This document shows, one piece after another, positions 1-8,898 of a DNA stretch of 64,000 bases. Position 1 is the stretch's first letter. Each line of letters opens with the position of its first letter. Position numbers and translations under genes: made by a program. The notes beneath the pieces are model-generated. The model had not been told where the DNA came from. It did no database searches and saw only the letters and a program-made list of their open reading frames with translations. The stretch is taken from contig NZ_BATI01000018.1 of the NCBI RefSeq assembly GCF_000467105.1, positions 91,915 to 155,914 of the forward strand. Reading direction: 5' to 3'. The DNA comes from Aquipseudomonas alcaligenes NBRC 14159 (lineage in GTDB: Bacteria > Pseudomonadota > Gammaproteobacteria > Pseudomonadales > Pseudomonadaceae).

Positions 1-14
1 TTTTGCTTTCTCAG

Positions 15-73
15 GTAGCCCGGATGCAATCCGGGGGCGAAGTTGCCTGCTTCGCGGATTGCATCCGGGCTAG
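15..73. repeat. REP-like palindrome A
   Basis: Perfect 18-base inverted repeat: the arm at 16-33 (starting tagcccggatg) is the reverse complement of the arm at 55-72, with a 21-base spacer. The sequence looks like the extragenic palindromes scattered through many Pseudomonas genomes. It sits downstream of the minus-strand DUF4197 gene and could also stabilise its mRNA 3' end; that role is inference. Confidence 0.75.
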
Positions 74-110
74 GGACTCTTTCATCCCGTGATGATTGCG
101 AGCTAGCAAC

Positions 111-160
111 GTAGGGCGGGTGAAACCCGCGGGCGGGCTCGCGGTTTTCACCCGCCCTAC
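111..160. repeat. REP-like palindrome B
   Basis: A second extragenic palindrome of a different family. The 15-base arm at 111-125 (gtagggcgggtgaaa) is the reverse complement of 146-160, and the inner part (accgcg/cgcggt-like) pairs further. It ends 12 bases before the stop codon of the minus-strand DUF4197 gene. It is probably a repeat and may act as that gene's transcript end. There is no clear U-tract. Confidence 0.7.
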
Positions 161-171
161 TGGGTAGCGGC

Positions 172-849
172 TCAGAGAGCGCCGAAGACCTTCTTCGCCA
201 GGCTGGTCGCCGCGCCGGCCGGGTTCTGGCGGATGCTGGCTTCCTGCTCGGCGATCATCTTGAACAGGCCGTCCAGGGCTTTCTCGGTCACGTAGTTCTC
301 GACGTTGGCGCTCTTTGCATCGACCACGCCGAGGGCGGCCGCCTGGCCGGCGAAGCTGTTGTACTGCTGGGCCACGCCGACCTTGTCGGTGGCCTGCTTG
401 ACGATGGGCAGGAACTTGGCGCGGATCTGCTCGCGGCTGCTCTTGTTCAGGTACTGGGTGGCAGAGTCTTCGCCGCCGGCGAGGATGGCCTTGGCATCGC
501 TCACGGTCATCTTCTTCACCGCGTCGACCAGAATCGCCTGGGCCTGCGGCACGGCGGCCTCGGCGGCCTTGTTCATGCTCGCCTCCAGCTCCTCGACCTG
601 TTCGCCCATGCCCCTCATCTTCATGGTCTGCGCGGCCTTGCCGAGTTTGCCCGGCAGCTCGATGCGCACCTCGTCGTTGTCGCTGAAGCCACCCGGCTTG
701 CCGAGCTGCTTGACGGCGATCTGCGCGCCCTGGGTCAGCGCATCCTTGAGGCCGCCGCTGGCGTCGCTCTGAGTCAGATCGGCGAGAGACAGCGCGAAGG
801 CGCCGGCGGACAGCAGCAGGCCGGCGGCCAGGGTGGTGAGGCGGAGCAT
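172..849 (-). CDS. DUF4197 family exported protein
   Basis: A 225-residue protein with an N-terminal signal peptide: a hydrophobic run at about residues 6-20, then small residues. The rest is an alpha-helical domain that I recognise as DUF4197, widespread in Gammaproteobacteria and of unknown function. It is probably periplasmic or envelope-associated. The coding strand is minus and the gene runs toward the left edge, with two repeat palindromes directly after the stop. No catalytic motif is visible. The plsB terminator lies on its 5' side, so it is likely a separate transcription unit. Confidence 0.85.
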   Translation of the reverse strand: MLRLTTLAAGLLLSAGAFALSLADLTQSDASGGLKDALTQGAQIAVKQLGKPGGFSDNDEVRIELPGKLGKAAQTMKMRGMGEQVEELEASMNKAAEAAVPQAQAILVDAVKKMTVSDAKAILAGGEDSATQYLNKSSREQIRAKFLPIVKQATDKVGVAQQYNSFAGQAAALGVVDAKSANVENYVTEKALDGLFKMIAEQEASIRQNPAGAATSLAKKVFGAL

Positions 850-933
850 GATGGCATTCCTTAATGCGGTGGGAATGGGGCGAGCTTAGCGGAGTGGTCG
901 GGGGGGCGCCAATCGGCGATGGCATGACGCCGG

Positions 934-961
934 AAAAAACAAGGGCCGCAGAGCGGCCCTT
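934..961 (-). terminator. Rho-independent terminator of plsB
   Basis: Arms 941-949 and 953-961 (aagggccgc/gcggccctt) form a 9-bp stem with a 3-base loop. Read on the minus strand it is followed by a T-run (complement of the a-run 934-939). It lies 14 bases past the plsB stop codon. Confidence 0.85.
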
Positions 962-974
962 GGTTCGTTGTGGC

Positions 975-3461
975 TCAGGCCGACTCCGCTGGCTCCTCGC
1001 CACGCTCCAGCGCCACCTGGCGGATCGACATGCGGATTTCCGCGGGCAGTACGCGTTTGGCCACGCCTTCCACCAGTTCGGTGAGCTGCGGGTGGTGGCT
1101 GAGCTTGCCTTCGCCGTTCTGGCGCAGCACGCCCTGGTCGAGCAGGGTCTGGATGAAGTGGCGGAACAGGCTTTTGTCGAAGAACTCAGGGGCGTTGAGG
1201 CCGTGCAGGATCGACAGGCGCTGGGCCATGACCACGCAGAGGTTTTCCAGCTCCTCGGCGGACAGGGCGTACTGGCCGGCGTTGAGCAGCAGGGCGGTGG
1301 CCATGTAGAAGCGCTGCAGGGTCTGTACGATGGCGCGGGCCAGCAGGGTGAGCAGGACGAACTGGCGCGAGCTGGGCGCCGGGCGGATGAACATGTCGTC
1401 CTCGCGGCGCAGCAGGCCCTGTTCGACGAAGGCTTCCAGCCACTGGTCGACCACGCCTTCCAGTTCCTCCTGGGTGAAGCGGATGAACAGCTCCGACTGC
1501 AGGTAGGGGTAGAGGGCGCTGCAGTAGCGCAGGATCTGCTCGCGGCTCATACGCGAGCTGCTGAGGAAGAAGCTGGCCAGCAGGGCGGGCAGGGCGAACA
1601 CGTGCAGCACGTTGTTGCGGTAGTAGGTCATCAGGACGGCGTTCTGCTCGTCCAGATAGAGGATCTTGCCCAGCGCATCCTTCTGTTCGGCCAGCAGGTC
1701 CATGCTCTGCACATAGCGGATCAGGTCCTGGCCGTCGCCTTCCGGCAGGGTGGCGTGGGGCGAGTAGGGCACCTTGCGCAGCAGCGCCAGGTACAGGTCG
1801 AGCACGCGCGCCAGGGCCTTTTCGTCCAGCGCCAGCTTGCTGGTGGAGAGCAGGGCCAGGCCGACCAGGTTGACCGGATTGATCGCCGCCGCCTCGTTGA
1901 GGTGCTGCGCCACCTTGGCGCCAAGGCGGTTGGTGGTGGCGTTCAGCCAGGCCGGACGGAACTGCTCGCCGTGGTCCTGGGTGCGCCAGCCCGGCTGCTC
2001 GGCGTCGAGGAACTCGGCCAGCTTGATCGGCTCGCCGAAGTTGACGTGCACGCTGCCGAAACGCTGCTTACGGATGGCGCCGATGACCTTGAAAATGTCG
2101 AAGATCGACTCCTTCTTCTTCGCCGCGCCGCGCAGCTCGCCCAGGTAGGTGCGGCCTTCGAGCACGCGCTCGTAGCCGATATAGACGGGCACAAAGGCGA
2201 TCGGCAGGCGATTGGAGCGCAGGAAGCTGCGCAGGGTGATGGCCAGCATGCCGGTCTTCGGCTGCAGGGTGCGGCCGGTGCGCGAGCGCCCGCCCTCGAC
2301 GAAGTACTCGACCGGGAAGCCCTTGCTGAACAGAGTGTGCAGGTATTCGTTGAACACCGCGGTGTACAGCGGGTTGCCCTTGAAGGTGCGGCGCATGAAG
2401 AAGGCGCCGCCGCGGCGCAATATTCCACCCACGACCGGCATGTTGAGGTTGATGCCGGCGGCGATGTGCGGAGGCGTCAGGCCGTTGCGGAACAGCAGGT
2501 AGGACAGCAGCAGGTAGTCGATATGGCTGCGGTGGCAGGGCACGTAGATGATCTCGTGACCGTGGGCGATGTCGCGCACCGCCTCCAGGTGGTTGACCTG
2601 GATGCCCTCGTACAGCTTGTTCCAGAACCAGCTGAGCACCGTCTCGAGGAAGCGGATGGCGGTGTAGGTGTAGTCCGAGGCGATCTCGTTGCCGTAATGC
2701 AGGGCCTTGGCTTCGGCCTTCTCGACGCTGATTTTGTCGCGCTCGACTTCCTCGGCGATGGCCTGGCGCACCAGTGGGCCGTGGATCAGGCCTTTGACCA
2801 GGTTGCGCCGGTGCGACACGTCCGGGCCGATCACCGTGGTCTTCAGATTGCGGAAGTGCACACGGAGGATGCGCTGGACCATGCGCAGGGTGCGTTCGCG
2901 GCCCTTGTTCTGGTCGAGCAGTTCGCGCAGGTGGATCGGCGCGGAGAACTGCACGCGGGTCTTGCGCCCGAGGATCAGGATGCTGACCAGCTTGCGCAGG
3001 CGCCCGGTGACCGCCCAGGTGTCGGCAAACAGCAGTTTCCACGGGCTGGTCTCGCGGTCCGGCGACTGACCCCAGAACACGCTGACCGGGACGATCTGCG
3101 CGTCGTCCAGGGCGTTGCCGTCGAGGCTGGCGAGAATGCGCTGCAGGGTGGGCGGCGCGCCGCGCTTGTCGTGGCCGCCGAACCAGCTGGGCGAGCGGGT
3201 CAGGTAGAAGAACGCCGCCGGCTCCATCTGCTCGCCGATCGCCACCGGTAGCACCGGGCGCGGCAGGCCGGCCTTGCTGCATTCCCGGTCCACCACCGCC
3301 AGGTCCGCCGCCGAGGGTTGCTGCAGTACGTAGAACACCGGCTTGCTGCGATCCAGGCGCAGGTTGAAGGACGACTGGTTGATGGTTTCCGAGCGTACCC
3401 AGAGGAACAGCAGGCGACGCAGGGCACCAAAGGCGAGGCGGCGGAGCGGGGAGCGGGTCAT
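975..3461 (-). CDS. plsB: Glycerol-3-phosphate 1-O-acyltransferase
   Basis: 828 residues, the normal size for PlsB. This inner-membrane enzyme acylates sn-glycerol 3-phosphate at position 1 with acyl-CoA or acyl-ACP, the first step of phospholipid synthesis. The acyltransferase signature H-x4-D is at H310-D315 (CHRSHID), and the glycerol-phosphate binding block EGGRSRTG is at 389-396. The frame stays open for 58 codons upstream, but I placed the start at 3461 (MTRSPLRR) because the Pseudomonas orthologues begin there. The gene is divergent from an ABC transporter cassette, the same arrangement as in P. aeruginosa as I remember it, and ends in a strong terminator. Confidence 0.97.
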   Translation of the reverse strand: MTRSPLRRLAFGALRRLLFLWVRSETINQSSFNLRLDRSKPVFYVLQQPSAADLAVVDRECSKAGLPRPVLPVAIGEQMEPAAFFYLTRSPSWFGGHDKRGAPPTLQRILASLDGNALDDAQIVPVSVFWGQSPDRETSPWKLLFADTWAVTGRLRKLVSILILGRKTRVQFSAPIHLRELLDQNKGRERTLRMVQRILRVHFRNLKTTVIGPDVSHRRNLVKGLIHGPLVRQAIAEEVERDKISVEKAEAKALHYGNEIASDYTYTAIRFLETVLSWFWNKLYEGIQVNHLEAVRDIAHGHEIIYVPCHRSHIDYLLLSYLLFRNGLTPPHIAAGINLNMPVVGGILRRGGAFFMRRTFKGNPLYTAVFNEYLHTLFSKGFPVEYFVEGGRSRTGRTLQPKTGMLAITLRSFLRSNRLPIAFVPVYIGYERVLEGRTYLGELRGAAKKKESIFDIFKVIGAIRKQRFGSVHVNFGEPIKLAEFLDAEQPGWRTQDHGEQFRPAWLNATTNRLGAKVAQHLNEAAAINPVNLVGLALLSTSKLALDEKALARVLDLYLALLRKVPYSPHATLPEGDGQDLIRYVQSMDLLAEQKDALGKILYLDEQNAVLMTYYRNNVLHVFALPALLASFFLSSSRMSREQILRYCSALYPYLQSELFIRFTQEELEGVVDQWLEAFVEQGLLRREDDMFIRPAPSSRQFVLLTLLARAIVQTLQRFYMATALLLNAGQYALSAEELENLCVVMAQRLSILHGLNAPEFFDKSLFRHFIQTLLDQGVLRQNGEGKLSHHPQLTELVEGVAKRVLPAEIRMSIRQVALERGEEPAESA

Positions 3462-3628
3462 AGATTGCGGCTGTGAAAAAACGAGCATGCGCTCGGGGCG
3501 GCTAGTGTGCCGCATTCGCCTCGCTGCGGCAAAAGCGCCGCCGGTACAAGTGTTCACCCGATGCCGCGTCGTTACTGGCCTACGGGGCAATAGCGGTGAC
3601 GCTGCAACTTTTCCTAAAAGCCGTTGTC

Positions 3629-3657
3629 TTGCCATGCCGCAGGTCGACTTTTATAGT
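3629..3657 (+). promoter_or_regulatory. Sigma-70 promoter of the ABC cassette
   Basis: A -35 box TTGCCA (3629-3634) and -10 box TATAGT (3652-3657) are separated by 17 bases, each matching 5 of 6 consensus positions. Transcription would start near 3664, about 60 bases before the ATPase gene. Confidence 0.65.
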
Positions 3658-3723
3658 CCGCCAGCGTTTGCAGGGCCCCCGTGGTCAGCATGGCCCGGGG
3701 TTTCTCCCGTCGGGATGAGAGCC

Positions 3724-4644
3724 ATGATCGAAATAAAAAATCTAACCAAGCGTTTTGCGCACCATACGGCCGTCGATGGCCTCAGTTTTCAGGTCCAGCA
3801 GGGGGAAGTGCTGGGCTTCCTCGGCCCCAACGGGGCCGGTAAATCCACCACCATGAAGATGCTCACCGGGTTCCTGGCGCCGACCTCCGGCACGGCCAGC
3901 ATCCTCGGCTTCGATATCCAGAGCGACACCCTCAAGGCCCAGCAGCAGATCGGCTACCTGCCGGAAGGCGCGCCCTGCTATGGCGACATGACGGTGCGCG
4001 GCTTCCTCGGGTTTATCGCTGAGGTCCGCGGCTTCCGCGGCGCCGAGAAAAAGCAACGGGTGCAGCGTGCGGTCGAGCAGGTCGAGCTGGACAAGGTGCT
4101 GGAGCAGAGCATCGAGACCCTGTCCAAGGGCTTCAAGCGCCGTGTCGGCCTGGCCCAGGCGATCCTGCATGATCCGCGCGTGCTGATCCTCGACGAGCCC
4201 ACCGACGGCCTTGACCCGAACCAGAAGCACCAGGTGCGCAAGCTGATCCAGAGCTTGGCCAAGGACAAGATCGTGATCATTTCCACCCACATCCTCGAAG
4301 AAGTGTCGGCGGTCTGTACCCGCGCCGTGGTGATCGCCGCCGGCAAGGTGGTGGCCGATGGCACGCCGATGGAGCTGGAGAGCCGCTCGCGCTATCACCA
4401 GGCCGTGACCCTGGTCGCCGAGGGCGAGCTGGACCGCGCGGCACTGGCCGCCCTGCCGGGTGTGGCCGGCGTGGAAGACAACGCCGAGGGCAGCCTGACC
4501 CTGCTGGCCGCGCCTGGCCAGGTGATCTTCCCGCAGGTCAACGAGCTGATTCGCCAGCGTGGCTGGCAGGTGAAGGAGCTGGACGTGGAACGTGGCCGGC
4601 TCGATGAAGTGTTCCGCAGCCTGACCCGGGGAGAAGCGGCATGA
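3724..4644 (+). CDS. ABC transporter ATP-binding protein, GldA-like
   Basis: A 306-residue ATPase of the ABC-2 export class. Walker A GPNGAGKST is at 34-42 (K40), the signature LSKG at 133-136 and Walker B with D157-E158 (LILDEP). An approximately 80-residue C-terminal extension is typical of this class. The open frame continues upstream, but MIEIKNLTK at 3724 is the normal family start and has a GA-rich ribosome site (gatgagagcc). It overlaps the permease gene by 4 bases (ATGA). The four-gene set with permease, GldG-like and DUF4340 proteins resembles the Bacteroidetes GldA-GldF-GldG machinery, but its substrate in Pseudomonas is not known to me. Confidence 0.93.
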   Translation: MIEIKNLTKRFAHHTAVDGLSFQVQQGEVLGFLGPNGAGKSTTMKMLTGFLAPTSGTASILGFDIQSDTLKAQQQIGYLPEGAPCYGDMTVRGFLGFIAEVRGFRGAEKKQRVQRAVEQVELDKVLEQSIETLSKGFKRRVGLAQAILHDPRVLILDEPTDGLDPNQKHQVRKLIQSLAKDKIVIISTHILEEVSAVCTRAVVIAAGKVVADGTPMELESRSRYHQAVTLVAEGELDRAALAALPGVAGVEDNAEGSLTLLAAPGQVIFPQVNELIRQRGWQVKELDVERGRLDEVFRSLTRGEAA

Positions 4645-5372
4645 AGCAGTTGCCCGTGATCTTCAAGCGCGAACTGGCCAGCTATTTCGCCACGCCGCTC
4701 GCCTACGTGTTCATCCTGATCTTCCTGGTGCTGTCCGGGGTCTTCACCTTCTACCTGGGCGGCTTCTACGAAAGCGGCCAGGCGGACCTGGCACCGTTCT
4801 TCAACTTCCACCCCTGGCTGTACCTGTTCCTGGTGCCGGCCATCGCCATGCGCCTGTGGGCCGAGGAGCGCAAGTCCGGCTCCATCGAGCTGCTGATGAC
4901 CCTGCCGATCACCCGTACCGACGCGGTGCTGGGCAAGTTCCTCGCCGCCTGGGTGTTCGCCGGTATCGCCCTGCTGCTGACCTTCCCGATGATCATCACG
5001 GTCAACTACCTGGGTGAACCGGATAACGGCGCAATCTTCACCGGCTACTTCGGCAGCTGGCTGCTGGCGGGTTCCTACCTCGCCATCGGCTCGTGCATGT
5101 CGGCCCTGGCGAAGAACCAGGTGATCGCCTTCATCCTCGCCGTCAGCGCCTGCTTCCTGTTCATCGTCAGCGGCTTCCCGATGGTGCTCGATGCGCTGTC
5201 CTGGGCTCCGCAATGGCTGCTCGACGCGGTCGCCTCGCTGAGCTTCCTGACCCGCTTCGACGCGATCAGCAAGGGCGTGATCGACCTGCGCGACCTGCTC
5301 TATTTCATATCCCTGATGGCCGCCTGGCTTGCCGCCACCGCCATCGTGGTCGATCTGAAGAAGGCTGACTGA
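4641..5372 (+). CDS. ABC-2 type permease, GldF-like
   Basis: 243 residues with about six hydrophobic membrane segments. It begins with a short cytoplasmic piece (FKRELASYF) typical of ABC-2 permeases that start by cutting the membrane near a single amphipathic helix. It is the membrane partner of the ATPase directly upstream (4-base overlap) and is followed after 2 bases by the GldG-like gene, so translation is probably coupled. Substrate unknown. Confidence 0.9.
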   Translation: MKQLPVIFKRELASYFATPLAYVFILIFLVLSGVFTFYLGGFYESGQADLAPFFNFHPWLYLFLVPAIAMRLWAEERKSGSIELLMTLPITRTDAVLGKFLAAWVFAGIALLLTFPMIITVNYLGEPDNGAIFTGYFGSWLLAGSYLAIGSCMSALAKNQVIAFILAVSACFLFIVSGFPMVLDALSWAPQWLLDAVASLSFLTRFDAISKGVIDLRDLLYFISLMAAWLAATAIVVDLKKAD

Positions 5373-5374
5373 CC

Positions 5375-7207
5375 ATGAAGAAACTGATGTATTCCGGCGC
5401 CGGCCTGCTGCTGATCGCCGTGGCCTTCCTGGCCTTCAACATGCTCTCGGCCCTGGGCCTGGGCAATGCCCGCCTGGACCTGACCGAGCAGAAGCTCTAC
5501 ACCATCTCCGAGGGCACCGAGCGCATCCTTGGTGAGCTCGACGAGCCGATCAACCTGTACTTCTTCTACTCCGACAAGGCCGCCCGCGACCTGCCGGTGC
5601 TGCGCAACTACGCGGTGCGTGTGCAGGAGATGCTCAAGGCCTACGAGCGTGCGGCGGATGGCAAGATCAAGCTGCACATCGTCGACCCCGAGCCTTTCTC
5701 CGAGGACGAGGACAAGGCGGCCGGCTTCGGCCTGCAGGCCGTGCCGGCGAACCAGAGCGGCGAGCAGATCTACTTCGGCCTGGCCGGCACCAACGCGGTG
5801 GACGACAAGCAGATCATCCCGTTCTTCCCGCTGGACCAGGAGGAGTTCCTCGAATACCAGCTGAGCCAGCTGGTGCAGGGCCTGGCCAAGCCGGAGCGGC
5901 CGGTGATCGGCCTGCTCTCCGGGCTGCAGCTCAATGGCGGCTTCGACATGATGGCGCGCCAGCCCACCGCACCCTGGATGGTGATGGAGGAAGTCCGTCA
6001 GCTGTTCAAGATCGACAGCCTCAAGGCCGGCATCGACAAGATCCCGGACGAAGTCTCGGTACTGCTGCTGGTGCACCCGAAGAGCCTGCCGGAGGCGACC
6101 CTGTACGCCATCGACCAGTTCGTCCTGCGCGGCGGCAAGCTGCTGGTGTTCGTCGACCCGCTGGCCGAGGCGGACAATGCCCAGCCCATGCTGCCGGGTG
6201 ACGATGCCGGCAAGGCGTCCGACCTGGAGCCGCTGTTCAAGGCCTGGGGCCTGCGCATGGTGCCGGACAAGGTGCTCGGTGATGGCTCCTACGCGCTGTC
6301 GGTGAGCATGGGCCAGGGCCAGCCGCCGGCCCGCCATGCCGCCTGGCTGGCGCTGCCGCAGCGCGCGATGAGCCAGGAGGATGTGGCCACGGCCGGCCTG
6401 GAGACCATCAACATCGCCACCAGCGGCATCCTGGAGCCAATCGAGGGCGCCAAGACCCAGTTCGTGCCGCTGCTGCAGAGTTCCGAGTACGCCATGCCGT
6501 TCGAGGCGGCCCGTTTCAGCATGCTGGCCAATCCCGGCGAGCTGATGCGCGACCTGGAGCCGACCGGCGAGCGCTATGCCATCGCCGCGCGCATCAGCGG
6601 TCCGGCGCAGTCGGCCTACCCCAACGGTATCGAGGGGCAGAAGGATGGCCTGAAGTCCGCCGAGAACATCAACGTGATCGCGGTGGCCGATACCGACCTG
6701 CTGACTGACCGCATGTGGGTGCAGGTGCAGGACTTCTTCGGTCAGCGCGTGCCGCAGCCGTTCGCCGACAACGCCGGTTTCGCCATCAATGCGCTGGACA
6801 ACCTGGCCGGCAGCGATGCGCTGATCAGCGTGCGCTCGCGGGGGCGTTTCAGCCGCCCATTCGAAGTGGTCGAGGCGCTGCAGCGTGAGGCCGAGGCGCA
6901 GTTCCGGGTCAAGGAAGAGGACCTGCAGAAGCGCCTGGCCGAGACCGACCAGAAGCTCGCCTCGCTGCAGCAGCAGGACCCGAGCAAGGCCCTGGAGCTG
7001 ACCCCCGAGCAGCAGGCGGCGGTGCAGCAGTTCCTCGACGAGAAGCTGCGTATCCGCAAGGAACTGCGCGAGGTGCGTTTCCAGCTCAATGCCGACATCG
7101 AGGCGCTGGGTCGCACCCTCAAGCTGGCCAATATCCTTGCCGTGCCGCTGCTGCTGACCCTCGGCGTACTGGCCCTGTGGCTGTGGCGCCGGCGCAAGGC
7201 CGCGTGA
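5375..7207 (+). CDS. GldG-like ABC auxiliary protein
   Basis: 610 residues. A membrane segment lies near the N terminus (about 8-28), followed by a long periplasmic region with the ABC_transp_aux/GldG-type fold (for example the LTEQKLYTIS block after the anchor). Next come a probable coiled coil (about 500-580, rich in E, Q and L) and a final membrane segment ending WLWRRRKAA. Such proteins accompany GldA/GldF-type ATPase-permease pairs; their biochemical role is unsettled. The gene is third in the cassette and is followed by a repeat before the DUF4340 gene. Confidence 0.87.
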   Translation: MKKLMYSGAGLLLIAVAFLAFNMLSALGLGNARLDLTEQKLYTISEGTERILGELDEPINLYFFYSDKAARDLPVLRNYAVRVQEMLKAYERAADGKIKLHIVDPEPFSEDEDKAAGFGLQAVPANQSGEQIYFGLAGTNAVDDKQIIPFFPLDQEEFLEYQLSQLVQGLAKPERPVIGLLSGLQLNGGFDMMARQPTAPWMVMEEVRQLFKIDSLKAGIDKIPDEVSVLLLVHPKSLPEATLYAIDQFVLRGGKLLVFVDPLAEADNAQPMLPGDDAGKASDLEPLFKAWGLRMVPDKVLGDGSYALSVSMGQGQPPARHAAWLALPQRAMSQEDVATAGLETINIATSGILEPIEGAKTQFVPLLQSSEYAMPFEAARFSMLANPGELMRDLEPTGERYAIAARISGPAQSAYPNGIEGQKDGLKSAENINVIAVADTDLLTDRMWVQVQDFFGQRVPQPFADNAGFAINALDNLAGSDALISVRSRGRFSRPFEVVEALQREAEAQFRVKEEDLQKRLAETDQKLASLQQQDPSKALELTPEQQAAVQQFLDEKLRIRKELREVRFQLNADIEALGRTLKLANILAVPLLLTLGVLALWLWRRRKAA

Positions 7208-7217
7208 TGGCGTCTCA

Positions 7218-7255
7218 CCCCTCTGCCATTGATGGGAGAGGGGTGGGGGGAGAGG
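7218..7255. repeat. Repeat family C, copy 1
   Basis: GC-rich hairpin-forming sequence starting ccctctgcc and continuing gggagaggggtggggg. It resembles the two copies at 8800-8833 and 8861-8894, which share the ccctctcc...gggagaggg core. It lies in the 115-base gap between the GldG-like and DUF4340 genes, so it could sit inside the operon mRNA. Confidence 0.6.
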
Positions 7256-7322
7256 GCGCGGCCCTTTCCCCTTCGCTTTCCCTTCCCCTATTCACCGACT
7301 CCTTGATTGAGGAGAACAACCG

Positions 7323-8297
7323 ATGAATCGCAAAACCCTCTTCGTTCTGGCGGTGCTGGCGCTGGCCCTGGTGGCCGGCTGGTACTTCACCAGCCAGGTG
7401 GGCCTGCCGCGCGTGCCGGCCCAGGCCGAACCTTGGCTGCCGGGCGTGCAGGTGGCGCAGGTCAAGGCCATTGAAGTGCAGCGTGGTGACCAGCCGCTGG
7501 TGCGCCTGGAGCGTCGCGAGCAAGGCTGGGTGATTCCGGCCAAGGCCGATTACCCGGCCGACCAGGGTGTGGTGAACAGGCTGCTCAAGGCCCTGGCCGA
7601 GGCGCGCAAGGTCGAGCCGCGCACCGCCAACCCCGAGCTGTATGGTCGCCTCGGCCTGGCTGACAAGGGCGACGCCGAACAGCGCGCCGTACGCCTCAAG
7701 CTGGAGCAGGGCGAGGTACCGCTGCAGCTGCTGATCGGCAAGCCCGGCCAGCAGCAGGGTCAGTTGGTGCGGCGCGCCGACGAGGCGCAGAGCTGGCTGG
7801 TCAGCCAGCGCATCGAATTGCCTATCAGCGAGCTGGAGTGGCTGGATCGGCGTATCGCCGCCATTCCCTTCGCCGAGGTGCGCGAACTTGACCTGCGCCA
7901 CGCCGGTGGGGAACGTCTGACGCTTTCGCGCGACAAGGCCGAGGAGGCGAACCTGCAGGTGCGCGATCTGCCCAAGGGCAAGCAGCTGGCCTTCGAGGGC
8001 GCGGCCAATGGCTTCGGGCAGTTCTTCGCCGACCTGCGTTTCGCCGATGCCGCACCGCTGGCCCAGCTCGGTTTCGAGGGCAAGCCGGCGCTGGAGTTCA
8101 GCCTCACCACCTTTGCCGGCAAGACCCTGAAAGGCCGTTTCTACAGCAAGGCCGATCAGCACTGGCTGCTGCTGGAGCAGGGCAGCGGTCTGTCCGCCAG
8201 CGAGGTGCCGGGGCGCAGCGATTGGGCCTATCGGATCGAGCCTTACCAGTACCAGAGCCTGGCCAGGAAGTTGACCGATCTGCTCGCCAAGGAGTGA
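7323..8297 (+). CDS. DUF4340 domain protein
   Basis: 324 residues with one N-terminal membrane anchor (about 6-22), then a soluble, probably periplasmic, region. The repeated beta-rich pattern (for example VKAIEVQRGDQPLVRLERR) is typical of DUF4340. A clear ribosome site (gaggagaac) lies 5-10 bases before the ATG. It is the last gene of the GldA/F/G-like cassette; proteins of this family commonly accompany such transporters and probably form part of the same envelope complex (inference). Confidence 0.85.
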   Translation: MNRKTLFVLAVLALALVAGWYFTSQVGLPRVPAQAEPWLPGVQVAQVKAIEVQRGDQPLVRLERREQGWVIPAKADYPADQGVVNRLLKALAEARKVEPRTANPELYGRLGLADKGDAEQRAVRLKLEQGEVPLQLLIGKPGQQQGQLVRRADEAQSWLVSQRIELPISELEWLDRRIAAIPFAEVRELDLRHAGGERLTLSRDKAEEANLQVRDLPKGKQLAFEGAANGFGQFFADLRFADAAPLAQLGFEGKPALEFSLTTFAGKTLKGRFYSKADQHWLLLEQGSGLSASEVPGRSDWAYRIEPYQYQSLARKLTDLLAKE

Positions 8298-8353
8298 GCA
8301 AAATGGCCTGCAGGCCCTGTATTCCGGGGCTTGCAGGCGGCCGAAAAAATCCC

Positions 8354-8381
8354 TTGGCAAGACGAACGCTTGTTTTATACT
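8354..8381 (+). promoter_or_regulatory. Promoter of the cold-shock gene
   Basis: -35 box TTGGCA (8354-8359) and -10 box TATACT (8376-8381), spacing 16. Transcription would start near 8388, giving a 5' leader of about 125 bases before the cold-shock ORF, in keeping with the long thermosensitive leaders of cspA-type genes. Confidence 0.65.
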
Positions 8382-8512
8382 CGCCTGGCGGTCGCATCAG
8401 GACGCCATTCGGAACACCGCTCCATGCTCGTTATGGCCGGGGTCGGAGAGAAGAAGAAGAACGTTTGCGCCGATCCGCCCAACAATAAAATCGAGAATCG
8501 AGGGAAGTGGTA

Positions 8513-8722
8513 ATGGCTGATCGTGAGGTCGGAACCGTCAAGTGGTTCAATGATTCCAAGGGGTATGGCTTCATTCAACGCGAAAGCGGCCCGGACGTGT
8601 TCGTCCACTACCGCGCCATCCGTGGCGAGGGGCATCGCACGCTGGTCGAAGGCCAGCAGGTGGAGTTCGCCGTGATCCAGGGCCAGAAGGGCCTGCAGGC
8701 GGAAGACGTGTCCAAGGTCTGA
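8513..8722 (+). CDS. Cold-shock protein, CspA family
   Basis: 69 residues, the standard size of a single cold-shock domain. It carries the nucleic-acid binding motifs KGYGFI (16-21, RNP1) and VFVHY (29-33, RNP2), plus the KWF start of the fold at 10-12. It binds single-stranded RNA/DNA and acts as an RNA chaperone. The ATG at 8513 is preceded by the ribosome site gaggga; an in-frame GTG two codons earlier is less well spaced. It is a monocistronic unit with its own promoter and terminator. Confidence 0.95.
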   Translation: MADREVGTVKWFNDSKGYGFIQRESGPDVFVHYRAIRGEGHRTLVEGQQVEFAVIQGQKGLQAEDVSKV

Positions 8723-8743
8723 AGCCAGACCCGTCGCACAACG

Positions 8744-8769
8744 AAAGGCCCGTCGATGACGGGCCTTTT
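8744..8769 (+). terminator. Terminator of the cold-shock gene
   Basis: Perfect 11-bp stem (8744-8754 with 8758-8768, aaaggcccgtc/gacgggccttt), 3-base loop, and a short T-run. It lies 21 bases after the stop codon. Confidence 0.9.
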
Positions 8770-8799
8770 GCTTTTCAGGGGTGGGGACTTGCTTTTGTT

Positions 8800-8894
8800 C
8801 CCTCTCCCTTTGGGAGAGGGCTGGGGTGGCGGTGCTATAAGCGGCCCGTAGTCTGAGAGACCCTCATCCCCGTCCCGCTCCCGAGTGGAGAGGG
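8800..8894. repeat. Repeat family C, inverted pair
   Basis: The copy at 8800-8833 starts with a perfect 9-bp hairpin (ccctctccc 8800-8808 with gggagaggg 8812-8820) and continues ctggggtgg. The reverse complement of about 8861-8894 starts ccctctcc and continues gggagcggg and ggggatgaggg, so it is a second copy in opposite orientation. Paired inverted copies are typical of Pseudomonas extragenic repeats. They fill the gap between the cold-shock gene and the convergent gene at 8899. Confidence 0.65.
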
Positions 8895-8898
8895 GAGA

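Noticed and set aside
8306..8338. Hairpin after the DUF4340 gene (gcctgcaggcc with a mismatch)
   Set aside because: It has one mismatch and no T-run on either strand, so I do not call it a terminator.
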